From Bacilli bacterium (GTDB lineage: Bacteria > Bacillota_I > Bacilli_A > RF39 > UBA660), in contig JAFWJL010000001.1 of assembly GCA_017511605.1 (NCBI GenBank), positions 1 to 64,000 on the forward strand: a DNA stretch of 64,000 bases, in the 5' to 3' direction. Positions within the stretch are counted from its first letter, which is position 1. Each line of letters begins with the position of its first letter. The notes beneath the pieces are model-generated. The model did no database searches. It had not been told where the DNA came from and was given only the letters and a program-made list of their open reading frames with translations. The translations under genes and the position numbers were made by a program. Shown here in pieces: positions 17,203 to 26,698 of this stretch.

Positions 17203-17914
17203 ATTTTACACTTGAATAAGCAGCTTTAACTTTTGAATATTTATCTGCAAGTGTAGGGCAAAGTATATTCATAGTATCTTTAAATAATTGAGATTGCTCA
17301 ATTATTTGTATAGCTTCTTCATCACTCATAGTTTTAATAACAACATCTTCATCAACAACATAAGTAATTTCATCTGTTTCTAAATTCTTATAAAAAAACA
17401 TTTCATTTTTCTTTCTGTTGTTTCCTGTTACTGGAGACATAGTTATTATTTTACCATATTTATTATCAGTTATTTCTTCTGCATAAAATTTGATATATGA
17501 AAGTGTAATACCCCCATAGGATTCATAGCCATCCTTTAATACAGGCCTTTCATATAATACTTTTTCAAAAGAATATGATGCATTAGTACCATTTTCAGAC
17601 ACCAATTTGGATTCTTCATATACATGGGGTTCTTTTCGCACAGTTTTAGTTATTTCAAAAAATTTTGCATCATTATCACTACCTAAGACACATATTTTAA
17701 ACCTTTTATTTTCGTTTTCAACATAAAAAGGATAACTATTAAATAATGTTTTTATATCACTGGCATTTTCCTTTCCATTATGTACAAGATAAACATAGGA
17801 TTCCATTGGCATATCAGTTTCAATATCAGTAAATTTAGCATTACCATTTTCAATTGTTAAAGATAACCCAAAAGAATTTAAAAGTTCAATTAATTTATCA
17901 TAGTTTAATCTCAT
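17201..17914 (-). CDS. unknown protein between tRNA-Gly and its duplicated 3' end
   Basis: 237 residues, soluble, no signal or membrane segment, not recognised. There is an acidic C-terminal stretch (VVDEDVVIKTMSDEEAIQII) and an N-terminal helix of the type RLNYDKLIELLNSFG. The start follows GGAGGGGG. It is the only gene between the intact tRNA-Gly and the repeated tRNA 3' end, so it may have arrived with that duplication, but no integrase or transposase is present. Confidence 0.75.
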   Translation of the reverse strand: MRLNYDKLIELLNSFGLSLTIENGNAKFTDIETDMPMESYVYLVHNGKENASDIKTLFNSYPFYVENENKRFKICVLGSDNDAKFFEITKTVRKEPHVYEESKLVSENGTNASYSFEKVLYERPVLKDGYESYGGITLSYIKFYAEEITDNKYGKIITMSPVTGNNRKKNEMFFYKNLETDEITYVVDEDVVIKTMSDEEAIQIIEQSQLFKDTMNILCPTLADKYSKVKAAYSSVK

Positions 17915-18023
17915 AATTAATAATCCCCCTCCAATAAAATTAATTTTTTAATCTATAGTATCTCCTTGATTGCGTGTTATCATATCATATTATGATGAAA
18001 AAAGCAAGGCAGATACACAATCA

Positions 18024-18040
18024 CTCCATTAAGTAGACTA
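18024..18040 (+). repeat. 17-bp direct repeat, copy 2 (duplicated tRNA-Gly 3' end)
   Basis: Identical to 17021-17037 and likewise followed by a terminator, but with no tRNA body before it. Confidence 0.85.
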
Positions 18041-18041
18041 G

Positions 18042-18069
18042 GACTTATCGAAAGATAGGTCTTTTTTTT
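18042..18069 (+). terminator. orphan terminator, diverged copy of the tRNA-Gly terminator
   Basis: Stem 18042-18049/18054-18061 with a GAAA loop and eight T. No gene on this strand lies before it. Confidence 0.7.
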
Positions 18070-18077
18070 CAACTAAA

Positions 18078-18119
18078 CGAACCACACGTAGTCAACTATG
18101 GAAGGGTTCTACCATTAAA
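18078..18119 (-). pseudogene. antisense tRNA-Gly(TCC) relic
   Basis: The reverse complement reads TTTAATGGTAGAACC, then CTTCC, then TTGACTACGTG and GGTTCG. These match the tRNA-Gly from D arm to T loop, with the five bases TCAGC of the anticodon stem deleted and both acceptor strands absent. It cannot fold as a tRNA and points opposite to the intact gene. Confidence 0.7.
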
Positions 18120-18207
18120 TTTAAAAAAATAATAAAAATATATGAAACAAAATAAATATTGTGATTATGAAAAAAATTTGTTAAAATAAGGTGAACGAGG
18201 TGTTAAT

Positions 18208-19632
18208 ATGAATAATAATTCAATAACAAAAAGAGATGAAGATTTTGCTAAATGGTATACAGATGTAGTAAGAGCTGCAAAACTTGCAGACTATACATCA
18301 GTAAAAGGTTGTATTGCTATAGAACCGAATGGATATGCTATTTGGGAAAAAATTCAATCTATCATGGATAAAAAGTTTAAAGAATTAGGACATGTAAATG
18401 TGCAAATGCCATTACTTATTCCTGAAAACTTATTTAATCAAGAAAAAGAACTTATTGAAGGATTTGCACCTGAACTAGTATGGGTTACTGAAGTAGGGGA
18501 TAAAAAACTAGAAGAAAGATGTGCAATAAGATCAACTTCTGAAACAGTATTCTGTGATTATTATAAAAAACATATTACTTCATATAAAGATTTACCAAAA
18601 TTATATAATCAATGGTGTAATGTATTTAGATATGAAAAAGAAACAAGACCATTCTTAAGAAGTAGAGAGTTCCTATGGCAAGAAGGTCATACAGTTCATG
18701 CTACAGCAGAAGAAGCAGAAAAAGAAACTAAGCAAATGATGGATGTATATCAATGGTTTAATCACGAGATATTAGCTATCCCATCTATTAGTGGTAAGAA
18801 AACAGAAAAAGAAAAATTTGCTGGAGCTGAATATACATTAACTAATGAAGATTTAATGTATAACGGAGTATGTCTACAAGATGGAACTAGCCATTACTTT
18901 GGACAAAAATTCTCTAAAGCATATGATGTTAAATTTACTAATAAAGAGAATAAAGATGAATATGCATACTATACTACTTGGGGAAAAACTACAAGAGCAA
19001 TCGCTGCTATCATTATGGTACATGCTGATGACTATGGATTAGTATTACCTCCAAGAATTGCTCCAAAACAAGTAGTCATTATCCCAATAGGAAATGATCC
19101 TAAAGTAGACGAACTTGCTAATAAGTATAAAGAAGAATTATTAAAGAATGATATAACTGCATATATTGATGATTCTGAAAAATCTCCAGGATTCAAATTT
19201 GCAGAAGCTGAAGTAAATGGAATTCCTATTAGAATAGAAGTAGGTAAACGTGATTTAGAAAATAATAAAGTTACTTTTGTAAGACGTGATACAAGAGAAA
19301 AGATTGAAAAAACATTAGATGTTAATGTGGTGGAATATACTAAAGAATTATTAGAAACAATTCAAAAAGATATGTATAATAGGGCTTTAGAAAGACAAAA
19401 TAAACTAACATTTGAAGCACATAATCTTGAAGATATGGAAAAAATTCTTAATACACAACCAGGATTTATCCATGCTATGTGGTGTGGTGATGAAGCCTGT
19501 GAAACAAGAATCAAAGAAATCAAAGGATGTAAATCAAGATGTATTGTTGAAAATGGTGAAAGAATTGATGATAAATGTGTTTGTTGTGGAAAAGAAGCTA
19601 AACATCATGTTATCTGGGGAATTCAATACTAA
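18208..19632 (+). CDS. proS: prolyl-tRNA synthetase, archaeal/eukaryotic type
   Basis: 474 residues, the length of ProS type 3, without the editing insertion of the long bacterial type. Class II motifs: VQMPLLIPENLF, then IRSTSETVFCDYY, FLRSREFLWQEGHTVHA (motif 2) and GKTTRAIAAIIMVHADDYGL (motif 3). An anticodon-binding domain follows, then a C-terminal zinc-binding domain (CGDEACE, CKSRC, CVCCGKE) ending in Tyr, as in the archaeal type. It charges tRNA-Pro. No T-box was found upstream. Confidence 0.95.
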   Translation: MNNNSITKRDEDFAKWYTDVVRAAKLADYTSVKGCIAIEPNGYAIWEKIQSIMDKKFKELGHVNVQMPLLIPENLFNQEKELIEGFAPELVWVTEVGDKKLEERCAIRSTSETVFCDYYKKHITSYKDLPKLYNQWCNVFRYEKETRPFLRSREFLWQEGHTVHATAEEAEKETKQMMDVYQWFNHEILAIPSISGKKTEKEKFAGAEYTLTNEDLMYNGVCLQDGTSHYFGQKFSKAYDVKFTNKENKDEYAYYTTWGKTTRAIAAIIMVHADDYGLVLPPRIAPKQVVIIPIGNDPKVDELANKYKEELLKNDITAYIDDSEKSPGFKFAEAEVNGIPIRIEVGKRDLENNKVTFVRRDTREKIEKTLDVNVVEYTKELLETIQKDMYNRALERQNKLTFEAHNLEDMEKILNTQPGFIHAMWCGDEACETRIKEIKGCKSRCIVENGERIDDKCVCCGKEAKHHVIWGIQY

Positions 19633-19636
19633 TAAT

Positions 19637-19663
19637 AAAACCCTATCAAAAGATAGGGTTTTT
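19637..19663. terminator. bidirectional terminator
   Basis: An 11-bp stem 19637-19647/19652-19662 with an AAAA loop. It overlaps the 3' end of the convergent DUF2752 gene. Confidence 0.85.
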
Positions 19664-20008
19664 AAATACAATAATTAATATATATCTAATAATTGTAATT
19701 AAACATGAAATTATGAATAAAACTGGCAACAGTTTTATTTTTATTGGTTTAATATATCTATTTATTATAAATAATATAATAGTTAATAACCAAAATATAC
19801 ATGAATAATTATAATGAAGAGATTCTTTAATATTACCAGTAAATAAAGCAATTGTTGCTCTTGTTAATCCACAACCAGGGCAATCTATATGAAATAGTAT
19901 TTGAAAGATACATGTTTTATGAAATATTATTTCCATAACAACCATATAGATAATAATTATCAAGAATATATACCAATATTTTTTTATATCATTTTTTAAT
20001 TTTTTCAT
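19646..20008 (-). CDS. DUF2752-family membrane protein
   Basis: 120 residues with three membrane helices. HIDCPGCGLTRATIAL, around residue 45, is the DUF2752 signature (CPxCGxTR). The function is unknown. It starts 5 nt after a small two-helix membrane protein, forming a two-gene operon. Its stop is TGA, one of only two in the window, followed at once by TAG. Confidence 0.82.
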   Translation of the reverse strand: MKKLKNDIKKYWYIFLIIIIYMVVMEIIFHKTCIFQILFHIDCPGCGLTRATIALFTGNIKESLHYNYSCIFWLLTIILFIINRYIKPIKIKLLPVLFIISCLITIIRYILIIVFKNPIF

Positions 20009-20013
20009 TCTAA

Positions 20014-20292
20014 TTACCTATACATAAATCCTTGGAAGAATGCTGTTCCTGCAAATATTAAAATAAAAGATAGAACAACAACTACTGCAATAATTACATA
20101 ACAGAAATAACTTCTAGCGAAATTCTTTAAATTTATATTCTTGGTACCACCTAATGAAAATACTACTAATAATATAAAACCTATAAATGGAATAGAAAAT
20201 AATAATTGATATCCAAGATATCCCCACATACTAATTGGTTTGTATTCTTCAGGTATAGTAGTATGAGTTAAAATGTCATTTTCTTTTGCCAT
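20014..20292 (-). CDS. small two-helix membrane protein
   Basis: 92 residues from the ATG at 20292, preferred over in-frame upstream codons because AAAGGTGG is well spaced for it. The plan is an N-terminal cytosolic tail, a helix at about 23-45, a short loop with KNINLKNFARSY, and a second helix at about 60-85. The plan and the DUF2752 neighbour recall CD225/dispanin or TM2-like small proteins, but the match is not certain. Confidence 0.7.
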   Translation of the reverse strand: MAKENDILTHTTIPEEYKPISMWGYLGYQLLFSIPFIGFILLVVFSLGGTKNINLKNFARSYFCYVIIAVVVVLSFILIFAGTAFFQGFMYR

Positions 20293-20374
20293 AAACATAC
20301 CACCTTTCTTACTTAAAAATATCATATATTTAATTAATAGTAAATAAAAAAAATACTAGTATTTTTTAAATAAA

Positions 20375-20383
20375 TGGTATAAT
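20375..20383 (+). promoter_or_regulatory. extended -10 promoter for HerA-like gene
   Basis: TGGTATAAT, 20 nt before the ATG, followed by AGGAGG. Confidence 0.6.
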
Positions 20384-20403
20384 AAAAGAAATAGGAGGTC
20401 TTT

Positions 20404-21960
20404 ATGTATAGAAACGATAAATTATTAATAGGAAAGAGTAATGATAAAGAACTATCAATATTACTAAATAAAGCAAACCGTCATGGTTTAATCACAGGAG
20501 CTAGTGGCTCAGGAAAAACAATTACTTCGAAAGTAATGGCTGAAAGTTTTTCTGATGCAGGTATTCCAGTATTTTTAGCTGATGTTAAAGGGGATATGGC
20601 AGCTACTGCCTTAGAAGGAGAACCAAGTGAAGCATTAGATAGTAGATTACAAAAATTAGGAATAGAGGATTTTGAATATAAAAGTTTTCCAGTGAGATTT
20701 TGGGATTTATTTGGAACACATGGTCATCCAATAAGAACATCACTTGATTCTGTAGGACCAGAAATTTTATCTATGATGTTAGGATTATCTGAAGCACAAG
20801 AAGGAGTTTTAACAGTAGTATATAAAATAGCTAAAGATAATGGCTGGGAATTAGATGATATAAAAGATTTAAGATTATTACTTCAATATGTAGGTGATAA
20901 TAGAGAACAATTCACTACAAGTTATGGTAATGTAACACCACAAACTGTAGGTGTAATTCAAAGATGTTTATTAGCATTAGAAAATCAAGGAGGAGACAAA
21001 TTCTTTGGTCAACCTGAACTTGATATAAATGACTTTATAGGAACAGATGCTAATGGTAAAGGATACATTAATATTCTTCATGCAGTAGAATTATTTGAAT
21101 CACCTGATTTATTTGCATCATTCTTATTATGGTTATTAACTACACTATATAATAAGATGCCTGAAGTAGGGGATTTAGATAAACCTAAAGTAGTATTCTT
21201 CTTTGATGAAGCACATTTATTATTTAAAGATATTGCTCCATATAGATTAAAAAGAATAGTACAAGTAGTTAGACTAATTAGATCTCGTGGTATTGGATTA
21301 TACTTCATATCACAATCTCCAGCTGATATTCCAAATGATATAATTGCTCAATTAGGTAACCGTATTCAACATACATTAAGAGCTTATACACCAACTGAAT
21401 TAAAAACAGTAAAAGCTGCAGCTGATTCATTTAGAGCAAATCCAGAATTTGATACATATGATGCAATTCTAAACTTAGGTACAGGTGAAGCATTAATTAG
21501 TTTCCAAAACGAAAATGGTGAACCAGAAGTAGTAGAAAAAGCTACAATTCTACCTCCACAAAGTAAAATGGGAACAATAGATGAAATTTCAAGAAATAAA
21601 ATAATTAATAACTCACCACTTTTAAATAAATATCCAGAAGAAGCTATTGAAAGAGAATCAGCTTATGAAGAAATAGATGAGATAAATAGATTAATCAAAG
21701 AAAAATATGAACAAGAACTAGCTGAAAAAGAACAAAAGAAGCAAGAAGAATTAGAAGCAAAAGAAGCTGAAAAACAAGCTAAGTTAGAAGAAAAAGCTAA
21801 AAAAGAAAAAGAACGTGAAGAAGAAAAGAAAAAACGTGAAGCTGAGAAGAAAAAGAAAAATTCAATAGAATATAAATTAGGTAGAAAAGTATTTAACTCT
21901 GCAAGTAATAAAGTAATTAATAAAGGATTAAATGCTATATTCAAAAACTTCTTTAAGTAA
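20404..21960 (+). CDS. HerA-like ATPase (DUF853/YjgR family)
   Basis: 518 residues. Walker A GASGSGKT at about 35-42, Walker B KVVFFFDEAHLL at about 260-271, and SQSPADIP plus GNRIQHTLRA downstream give the HerA/FtsK-like hexameric ATPase pattern of E. coli YjgR. The last 90 residues are a highly charged Glu/Lys helix (coiled coil) ending in a basic tail. HerA relatives pump DNA, but the role of the YjgR branch is not settled. It stands alone. Confidence 0.85.
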   Translation: MYRNDKLLIGKSNDKELSILLNKANRHGLITGASGSGKTITSKVMAESFSDAGIPVFLADVKGDMAATALEGEPSEALDSRLQKLGIEDFEYKSFPVRFWDLFGTHGHPIRTSLDSVGPEILSMMLGLSEAQEGVLTVVYKIAKDNGWELDDIKDLRLLLQYVGDNREQFTTSYGNVTPQTVGVIQRCLLALENQGGDKFFGQPELDINDFIGTDANGKGYINILHAVELFESPDLFASFLLWLLTTLYNKMPEVGDLDKPKVVFFFDEAHLLFKDIAPYRLKRIVQVVRLIRSRGIGLYFISQSPADIPNDIIAQLGNRIQHTLRAYTPTELKTVKAAADSFRANPEFDTYDAILNLGTGEALISFQNENGEPEVVEKATILPPQSKMGTIDEISRNKIINNSPLLNKYPEEAIERESAYEEIDEINRLIKEKYEQELAEKEQKKQEELEAKEAEKQAKLEEKAKKEKEREEEKKKREAEKKKKNSIEYKLGRKVFNSASNKVINKGLNAIFKNFFK

Positions 21961-21964
21961 AAAG

Positions 21965-21995
21965 AAAAGTAATATTGAAAGATATTACTTTTTTT
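21965..21995 (+). terminator. intrinsic terminator
   Basis: An 11-bp stem 21965-21975/21982-21992 and a T-run. Confidence 0.8.
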
Positions 21996-22019
21996 GTTAT
22001 TCTAAAAGTGGTGATAATT

Positions 22020-22727
22020 ATGCAGATAATCGCAAGTGACTTTGATAATACCATTTATTATGAAGGAAGAGATGAATTAAATAAAAAGAACATTGAATCA
22101 ATAAGAAAATTCATAAATGAAGGAAATATCTTCATAATAATAACAGGTAGAAATTTTACTAGACTAAAGAAAACAATTGATGAGAACAACATTCCATATA
22201 CATACTTAGTTTGTGAAGATGGTGCTAAGTTATTTAATAGTGAAGATATATGCATAGATTCAACTTATTTAGATGAAGAAGAAATAGTAAAAGTAAAACA
22301 AGTATTAGAAGATTTAAAAGCAGGTTATTACTTAGATGATGGATACAAAGAAACAAATTATCACCCTGATTGTGTAAAAATAGTAGTGAGAACATCATCG
22401 CTAGATGAAAAAGAAAAAATACTAAATGAAATATATGATAAGATTAATGTTCATATATACGCTAGTAGAAATCATGTTAATATCATACATAAAACAGTTA
22501 ATAAAGAATATGCGTTAAGAAGACTATTCGATAGAGAAAAATTAGATTATAGTAAACTACATACAGTAGGGGATGACTTGAATGATTATGAAATGTTAAA
22601 AGCATTTGATGGAGTAGTAATAAAAGAACATAATCCAATATTAGATGAATTAAATAAAGAAGAATATAGTAGTATAAGTGATTATATAGAATATTTATTA
22701 GAAAAGAACAAATTATTGCAAAAATAA
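22020..22727 (+). CDS. Cof-type HAD-superfamily hydrolase
   Basis: 235 residues from the ATG at 22020, preceded by GGTGATA; a longer in-frame ATG at 21975 lies in the terminator stem and is rejected. Motif I is SDFDNT (nucleophile Asp and general acid Asp), and motif IV is GDDLNDYEML. A type IIB cap lies between. Cof-type enzymes dephosphorylate sugar phosphates or nucleotides; the substrate is not predictable. Confidence 0.88.
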   Translation: MQIIASDFDNTIYYEGRDELNKKNIESIRKFINEGNIFIIITGRNFTRLKKTIDENNIPYTYLVCEDGAKLFNSEDICIDSTYLDEEEIVKVKQVLEDLKAGYYLDDGYKETNYHPDCVKIVVRTSSLDEKEKILNEIYDKINVHIYASRNHVNIIHKTVNKEYALRRLFDREKLDYSKLHTVGDDLNDYEMLKAFDGVVIKEHNPILDELNKEEYSSISDYIEYLLEKNKLLQK

Positions 22728-22738
22728 TTTGTTTTTTT
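22708..22738 (+). terminator. intrinsic terminator
   Basis: Stem ACAAATTATT/AATAATTTGT and seven T; it overlaps the end of the Cof gene. Confidence 0.75.
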
Positions 22739-22761
22739 CATATAATTTATTGGTGAAGAAT

Positions 22762-23364
22762 ATGACTGACTTTGTATTGAATTTAATAGGTAATTTTGGG
22801 TATTTTGGAATGTTTTTAGGAATGGTTCTAGAAGCGGTAATAATAGCTATACCTAGTGAACTTATTCTAGCTACAGGTGGAATATTAGCTTCTAAAGGAA
22901 TATTTACTTTTTGGGGAGCCTTTCTAACAGGATTAATAGGTAGTGTATTTTGTGCCATAGTAATTTATATGATGGGATATTTTGGAGGAAGACCATTTAT
23001 AAAGAAATATGGTAAATATTTTTTTATGAAAGAAGAAGATATATTGAAGTCAGACTCTTGGTTTAATAAATATGGTATGCTAAGTGCTCTTATAGGTAGA
23101 AATTTTCCAATAGTAAGAACGCTTATTTCACTTCCAATAGGTATTACAAAACAATCATTTATTAAATTTTTAATATATACCACAATAGGATCAATTCCAT
23201 GGACGCTAGCCTTTGTATATGTGGGCTATTCACTAGGAGAAAACTGGATAATATTAAGTACATATGTAGATTACTTAAAAACACCAATTAGAATAATATT
23301 AATATTTTTGATAGGACTATTTATTTACAAAAAGATAAAATGCAAATATAATAGATATAAATAG
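22762..23364 (+). CDS. DedA-family membrane protein
   Basis: 200 residues from the ATG at 22762 (GGTGAAGA before it; the ATG at 22729 is in the terminator tail). It has several membrane helices. The family motif region GRNFPIVRTLISLPIG (about 112-127) and the N-terminal LEAVIIAIPSELILA match DedA/SNARE-associated proteins, which act as lipid scramblases, including for undecaprenyl phosphate. It is followed 8 nt later by a lipoprotein gene. Confidence 0.88.
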   Translation: MTDFVLNLIGNFGYFGMFLGMVLEAVIIAIPSELILATGGILASKGIFTFWGAFLTGLIGSVFCAIVIYMMGYFGGRPFIKKYGKYFFMKEEDILKSDSWFNKYGMLSALIGRNFPIVRTLISLPIGITKQSFIKFLIYTTIGSIPWTLAFVYVGYSLGENWIILSTYVDYLKTPIRIILIFLIGLFIYKKIKCKYNRYK

Positions 23365-23372
23365 GAGGAATT

Positions 23373-23846
23373 ATGAAGAAGATAGTTTATAGTTTATTAA
23401 TTGTATTTGGAATAGTTTTATTAACAGGTTGCGGAAAAGAAGTTGATTTTAGTAAATTAAATCATGTTACATGTACAAAGACAGAAGCTAAAGCAAGTGA
23501 TACTACAACTACAGTAATGACTTTCTCATATGATAAAGAAGAAAAATTAAGCAACTTCAAAGTAGAATCAGATACTACATATAACCAAGCTATGCCTGAG
23601 AAAGCAACAAGATTAACTGCAAAAGCAATGGGATTGATTAGTAAAACTCTAGGCGTAGCATTTAATTCAGAAGTTAGTGAGAATAGATTCTATTTTAGTT
23701 TCAGTGGTAACATTAAAGCACTTAAATTATTAATGGAAAAACTAGATAAAAACTATAAAGAAGAATTAGTAACAGGCGATACAAAATCTGAAGCAATCGC
23801 AGATTTAACTAAAGAAGGATATACATGCCAAGATTATAAAAAGTAA
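23373..23846 (+). CDS. small lipoprotein, unknown
   Basis: 157 residues. Lipoprotein signal with lipobox LLTGC (Cys near 20). The exported domain opens with CTKTEAKASDTTTTVMTFSY, a pattern seen also in the membrane-anchored protein at 25829 (CIKTTLDN then SITYKFEDDRL), so the two are probably distant paralogues. The type recalls YehR/DUF1307-like lipoproteins, but this is uncertain. It is likely co-transcribed with the DedA gene behind AGGAGG. Confidence 0.72.
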   Translation: MKKIVYSLLIVFGIVLLTGCGKEVDFSKLNHVTCTKTEAKASDTTTTVMTFSYDKEEKLSNFKVESDTTYNQAMPEKATRLTAKAMGLISKTLGVAFNSEVSENRFYFSFSGNIKALKLLMEKLDKNYKEELVTGDTKSEAIADLTKEGYTCQDYKK

Positions 23847-23853
23847 TATGAAG

Positions 23854-23885
23854 AAAAATACTAGAAAATTCTAGTATTTTTTTTT
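23854..23885 (+). terminator. intrinsic terminator
   Basis: Stem AAATACTAGAA/TTCTAGTATTT with nine T. Confidence 0.8.
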
Positions 23886-23891
23886 GTTTTG

Positions 23892-23900
23892 TGTTATAAT
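23892..23900 (+). promoter_or_regulatory. extended -10 promoter for typA
   Basis: TGTTATAAT, 29 nt before the chosen ATG. Confidence 0.6.
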
Positions 23901-23929
23901 GATGAGGCGTGTATAAAAGAGGTGTAATT

Positions 23930-25747
23930 ATGGAAAAAAGAAATGTTGCTATAATAGCCCATGTAGACCATGGTAAAACTACACTAGTAGATGGTATTTT
24001 AAAACATTCTGGAATGTTCCGTGATAATGAAGATTTATCTAATTTATCAATGGATTCAAATGCATTAGAAGCAGAACGTGGAATTACTATCTTAGCTAAA
24101 ACAACAGCATTAGATTATAAAGGAGTAAGAATTAATATACTTGATACTCCAGGACATGCTGACTTTGGTGGAGAAGTAGAACGTATCATGAACATGGTTG
24201 ATGGTGTACTTTTAGTAGTAGATGCTTATGAAGGAGCAATGCCACAAACAAGATTCGTACTTAAGAAAGCTTTTGAAGCAGGAGTAAAACCAATAGTTGT
24301 TATTAATAAGGTTGATAAACCAAGTGCTAGATGTAAGCAAGTAGTAGATGAAGTTTTAGATTTGTTTATTGAATTAGGTGCTGATGATGATCAATTAGAC
24401 TTTGATGTTATTTACGCATCAGCATTAAATAACACTTGTTCATTAAGTGATGATTTATCTACACAAACTGAAGGATTTAGTGAAATCTTAGATAAGATTA
24501 TTGAAGTAATCCCAGCTCCTAAAGGAGATAGTAATGCTCCACTTCAATTCCAACCAGCATTATTAGATTATAATGAATTCGTAGGACGTATCGGAATTGG
24601 TAGAGTACATAATGGTAAAATCAGAACTGGTGAAATGGTTACTTGCTGTAGATTAGATGGTACTACTAAACAATTTAGAATTCAAAAATTATTTGGCTAT
24701 TATGGATATAATAGAGTAGAAATTCAAGAAGCAGAAGCTGGAGATATCATAGCTATCTCAGGTTTAGCAGATATATCAGTAGGTGAAACAGTATGTAATA
24801 ATGATAATATATTACCATTACCAAAATTACATATCGATGAACCAACTCTTCAAATGACTTTCGGAGCTAACTCTTCACCTATGGTAGGAAGAGATGGAAA
24901 AATAGTAACAGCTAGAAAGATTGAAGAAAGACTTTTCAAAGAAACTCAAAGAGATGTATCACTAAAAGTAGAACCAGCTACTAATGAATCATTCTTAGTA
25001 AGTGGTAGAGGTGAATTACACCTTGGAATCTTAATTGAAAATATGAGACGTGAAGGATTCGAACTTGAAGTTTCTAAACCAACAGTAATTATTAAAGAAA
25101 TTAATGGTCAAAAATATGAACCATATGAAGAATTACAAATAGAAGTTCCAGAAGAATCAGTAGGACCAGTTATTGAGCAATTAGGTATTCGTGGTGGTAA
25201 GATGGATAATATGACTAACTTTGAAAATCAAGTTAGATTATTATACACAATTCCATCTCGTGGATTAATTGGTTTCTCCACAGACTTCATGACATTAACA
25301 AAAGGTTATGGTATTATGAATCATTCGTTCAAAGAATACATGCCTTATGAAAATGTTGATATTGGAGAAAGAAAACTAGGAGTTCTAGTTTCAATGGAAA
25401 ATGGTAATGCAACAGCATATTCAATTGGTAATCTTGAAGATAGAGGAGTTATGTTCATTGAACCAGGTACTGAAGTATATGAAGGTATGATTGTTGGTGA
25501 ATGTAATAGAGATAATGACCTAGCAGTAAATGTAGTTAAAGGTAAACAATTAACTAATACTCGTGCTGCAGGAAGTGATCACACAGTAGTATTAAAAAGA
25601 CCAAGACCAATTTCATTAGAATATGCACTTGATTATATTAATTCAGATGAGTTAATTGAAATTACACCTAACTTTATTCGTTTAAGAAAAAGAATACTTA
25701 ATACAGAAGAAAGAAAGAAATTTGATGCAAAATACAAAAATAACTAG
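23930..25747 (+). CDS. typA: ribosome-binding GTPase TypA/BipA
   Basis: 605 residues from the ATG at 23930 (GAGGTG upstream; the ATG at 23909 is rejected). G1 is [10 protein letters not shown]2 region is ERGITI, G3 is [10 protein letters not shown]4 is NKVD. EF-G-like domains III and V and the TypA-specific C-terminal domain follow ([22 protein letters not shown]). TypA is a translational GTPase that helps ribosome assembly and stress or cold growth. Confidence 0.96.
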   Translation: MEKRNVAIIAHVDHGKTTLVDGILKHSGMFRDNEDLSNLSMDSNALEAERGITILAKTTALDYKGVRINILDTPGHADFGGEVERIMNMVDGVLLVVDAYEGAMPQTRFVLKKAFEAGVKPIVVINKVDKPSARCKQVVDEVLDLFIELGADDDQLDFDVIYASALNNTCSLSDDLSTQTEGFSEILDKIIEVIPAPKGDSNAPLQFQPALLDYNEFVGRIGIGRVHNGKIRTGEMVTCCRLDGTTKQFRIQKLFGYYGYNRVEIQEAEAGDIIAISGLADISVGETVCNNDNILPLPKLHIDEPTLQMTFGANSSPMVGRDGKIVTARKIEERLFKETQRDVSLKVEPATNESFLVSGRGELHLGILIENMRREGFELEVSKPTVIIKEINGQKYEPYEELQIEVPEESVGPVIEQLGIRGGKMDNMTNFENQVRLLYTIPSRGLIGFSTDFMTLTKGYGIMNHSFKEYMPYENVDIGERKLGVLVSMENGNATAYSIGNLEDRGVMFIEPGTEVYEGMIVGECNRDNDLAVNVVKGKQLTNTRAAGSDHTVVLKRPRPISLEYALDYINSDELIEITPNFIRLRKRILNTEERKKFDAKYKNN

Positions 25748-25765
25748 AAATAGTTATTTTTTTTT
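25736..25765 (+). terminator. intrinsic terminator of typA
   Basis: A 9-bp stem 25738-25746/25751-25759 with a GAAA loop and a long T-run. Confidence 0.8.
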
Positions 25766-25794
25766 GATTTTTCTTGTATATATAAAACGGATTT

Positions 25795-25803
25795 TGATAT
25801 AAT
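25795..25803 (+). promoter_or_regulatory. extended -10 promoter
   Basis: TGATATAAT, 25 nt before the ATG at 25829. Confidence 0.55.
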
Positions 25804-25828
25804 TGAATTATGATAGAGGTGCATGAAA

Positions 25829-26500
25829 ATGAACAATAATGAAGTAAGACAAATATCGGATGAAGAAATCAGAAAAGAATTAACAAAAGAACAACTACAA
25901 CAAACTCAAGTTTTAAATTTTCAAGAAGTTCAAAAGACTATTCACTTCGAAAAAGTAACAAGTAAAAAACCAGCTATCTTAATAGCTGTTATCGGATTAA
26001 TCTCTATATTATTTGGAGGATCTCTTCAAATAGCCACTTCATTAAATGCTAAACCTCAAAATGTTCAAAAAAGAGAAGTAAAACAAAATGTAATAGAAAA
26101 AAATCTAAGTTGTATAAAAACAACTTTAGATAATCCAGATGGAACAAATACTATTTATAGTATAACTTATAAATTTGAAGATGATAGATTAGTAGGATTT
26201 ACTAAATTATATAATATAAGCGCTACTGCTGGAAAAGAAGTTGGAAAAAAATCTATTGAAAAGTATATTGATGAATATAAAGTTTTATTAAATGAAACTC
26301 CAGGATATGACATAGATATATCTTCAACATCAAATACTACAATCGCTATCAAGGTAATAGTAGATTATAAAAAATTAGATTTAACTAAATTAAATGCTCT
26401 TCAACAAACAAAAGAATTTACTAAAATAGATTATAATAAAAATACTTCTTATAAAACTATAAGAAGTGATTCTATAGAAAAAGGATTCACAGTAGAATAA
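25829..26500 (+). CDS. single-pass membrane protein, paralogue of nearby lipoprotein
   Basis: 223 residues from the ATG at 25829 (GAGGTG is one base from the ATG at 25823 but correctly spaced here). A long cytosolic N-terminus (about 50 residues, Gln- and Lys-rich) precedes one membrane helix (about 52-72, ILIAVIGLISILFGG), and an exported domain resembles that of the lipoprotein at 23373. The function is unknown. Confidence 0.72.
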   Translation: MNNNEVRQISDEEIRKELTKEQLQQTQVLNFQEVQKTIHFEKVTSKKPAILIAVIGLISILFGGSLQIATSLNAKPQNVQKREVKQNVIEKNLSCIKTTLDNPDGTNTIYSITYKFEDDRLVGFTKLYNISATAGKEVGKKSIEKYIDEYKVLLNETPGYDIDISSTSNTTIAIKVIVDYKKLDLTKLNALQQTKEFTKIDYNKNTSYKTIRSDSIEKGFTVE

Positions 26501-26504
26501 AAAA

Positions 26505-26532
26505 AATAAAAGCTGCAATTATGCAGCTTTTT
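26505..26532. terminator. bidirectional terminator
   Basis: Stem 26508-26517/26522-26531 with A- and T-runs. On the minus strand it forms the end of rpmB. Confidence 0.8.
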
Positions 26533-26698
26533 CATTTTTCTTTTTATTTCTAATTTCTTTTGCTGAAAGTCTAACTTTAGTACCGTCTTCTAATCTATGT
26601 ACTTGTAAATTAACGTTTTGTCTTTTCTTAGTAGCATTTAAAGCATGAGATCTAATGTTTTTTACATTTCCTTTTCTTTCTGAAACATTTACTGCCAT
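26519..26698 (-). CDS. rpmB: 50S ribosomal protein bL28
   Basis: 59 residues from the ATG at 26698, behind GGGAGGG. NIRSHALNATKKRQNVNLQ corresponds to the bL28 core (NxRSHAxNxTKRxxxPNLQ), followed by VRLSAKEIRN. It lacks the zinc-binding cysteines of some bL28 forms, so it is a zinc-free version. It is a monocistronic gene, as rpmB often is in Firmicutes. The track frame continues upstream, but nothing supports the longer start. Confidence 0.88.
   Translation of the reverse strand: MAVNVSERKGNVKNIRSHALNATKKRQNVNLQVHRLEDGTKVRLSAKEIRNKKKNEKAA

Noticed and set aside
17021..18040. Active integrative element with att sites
   Set aside because: No integrase, recombinase or replication gene lies between the repeats; at most a relic.
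18042..18207. T-box leader for proS
   Set aside because: There is a terminator and a tRNA-like antisense segment, but no T-box sequence or specifier stem, and the tRNA segment is glycine-type.
19412..19678. Second open frame inside the end of proS
   Set aside because: Overlaps the zinc domain of ProRS in another frame, has no ribosome site and runs into the terminator.
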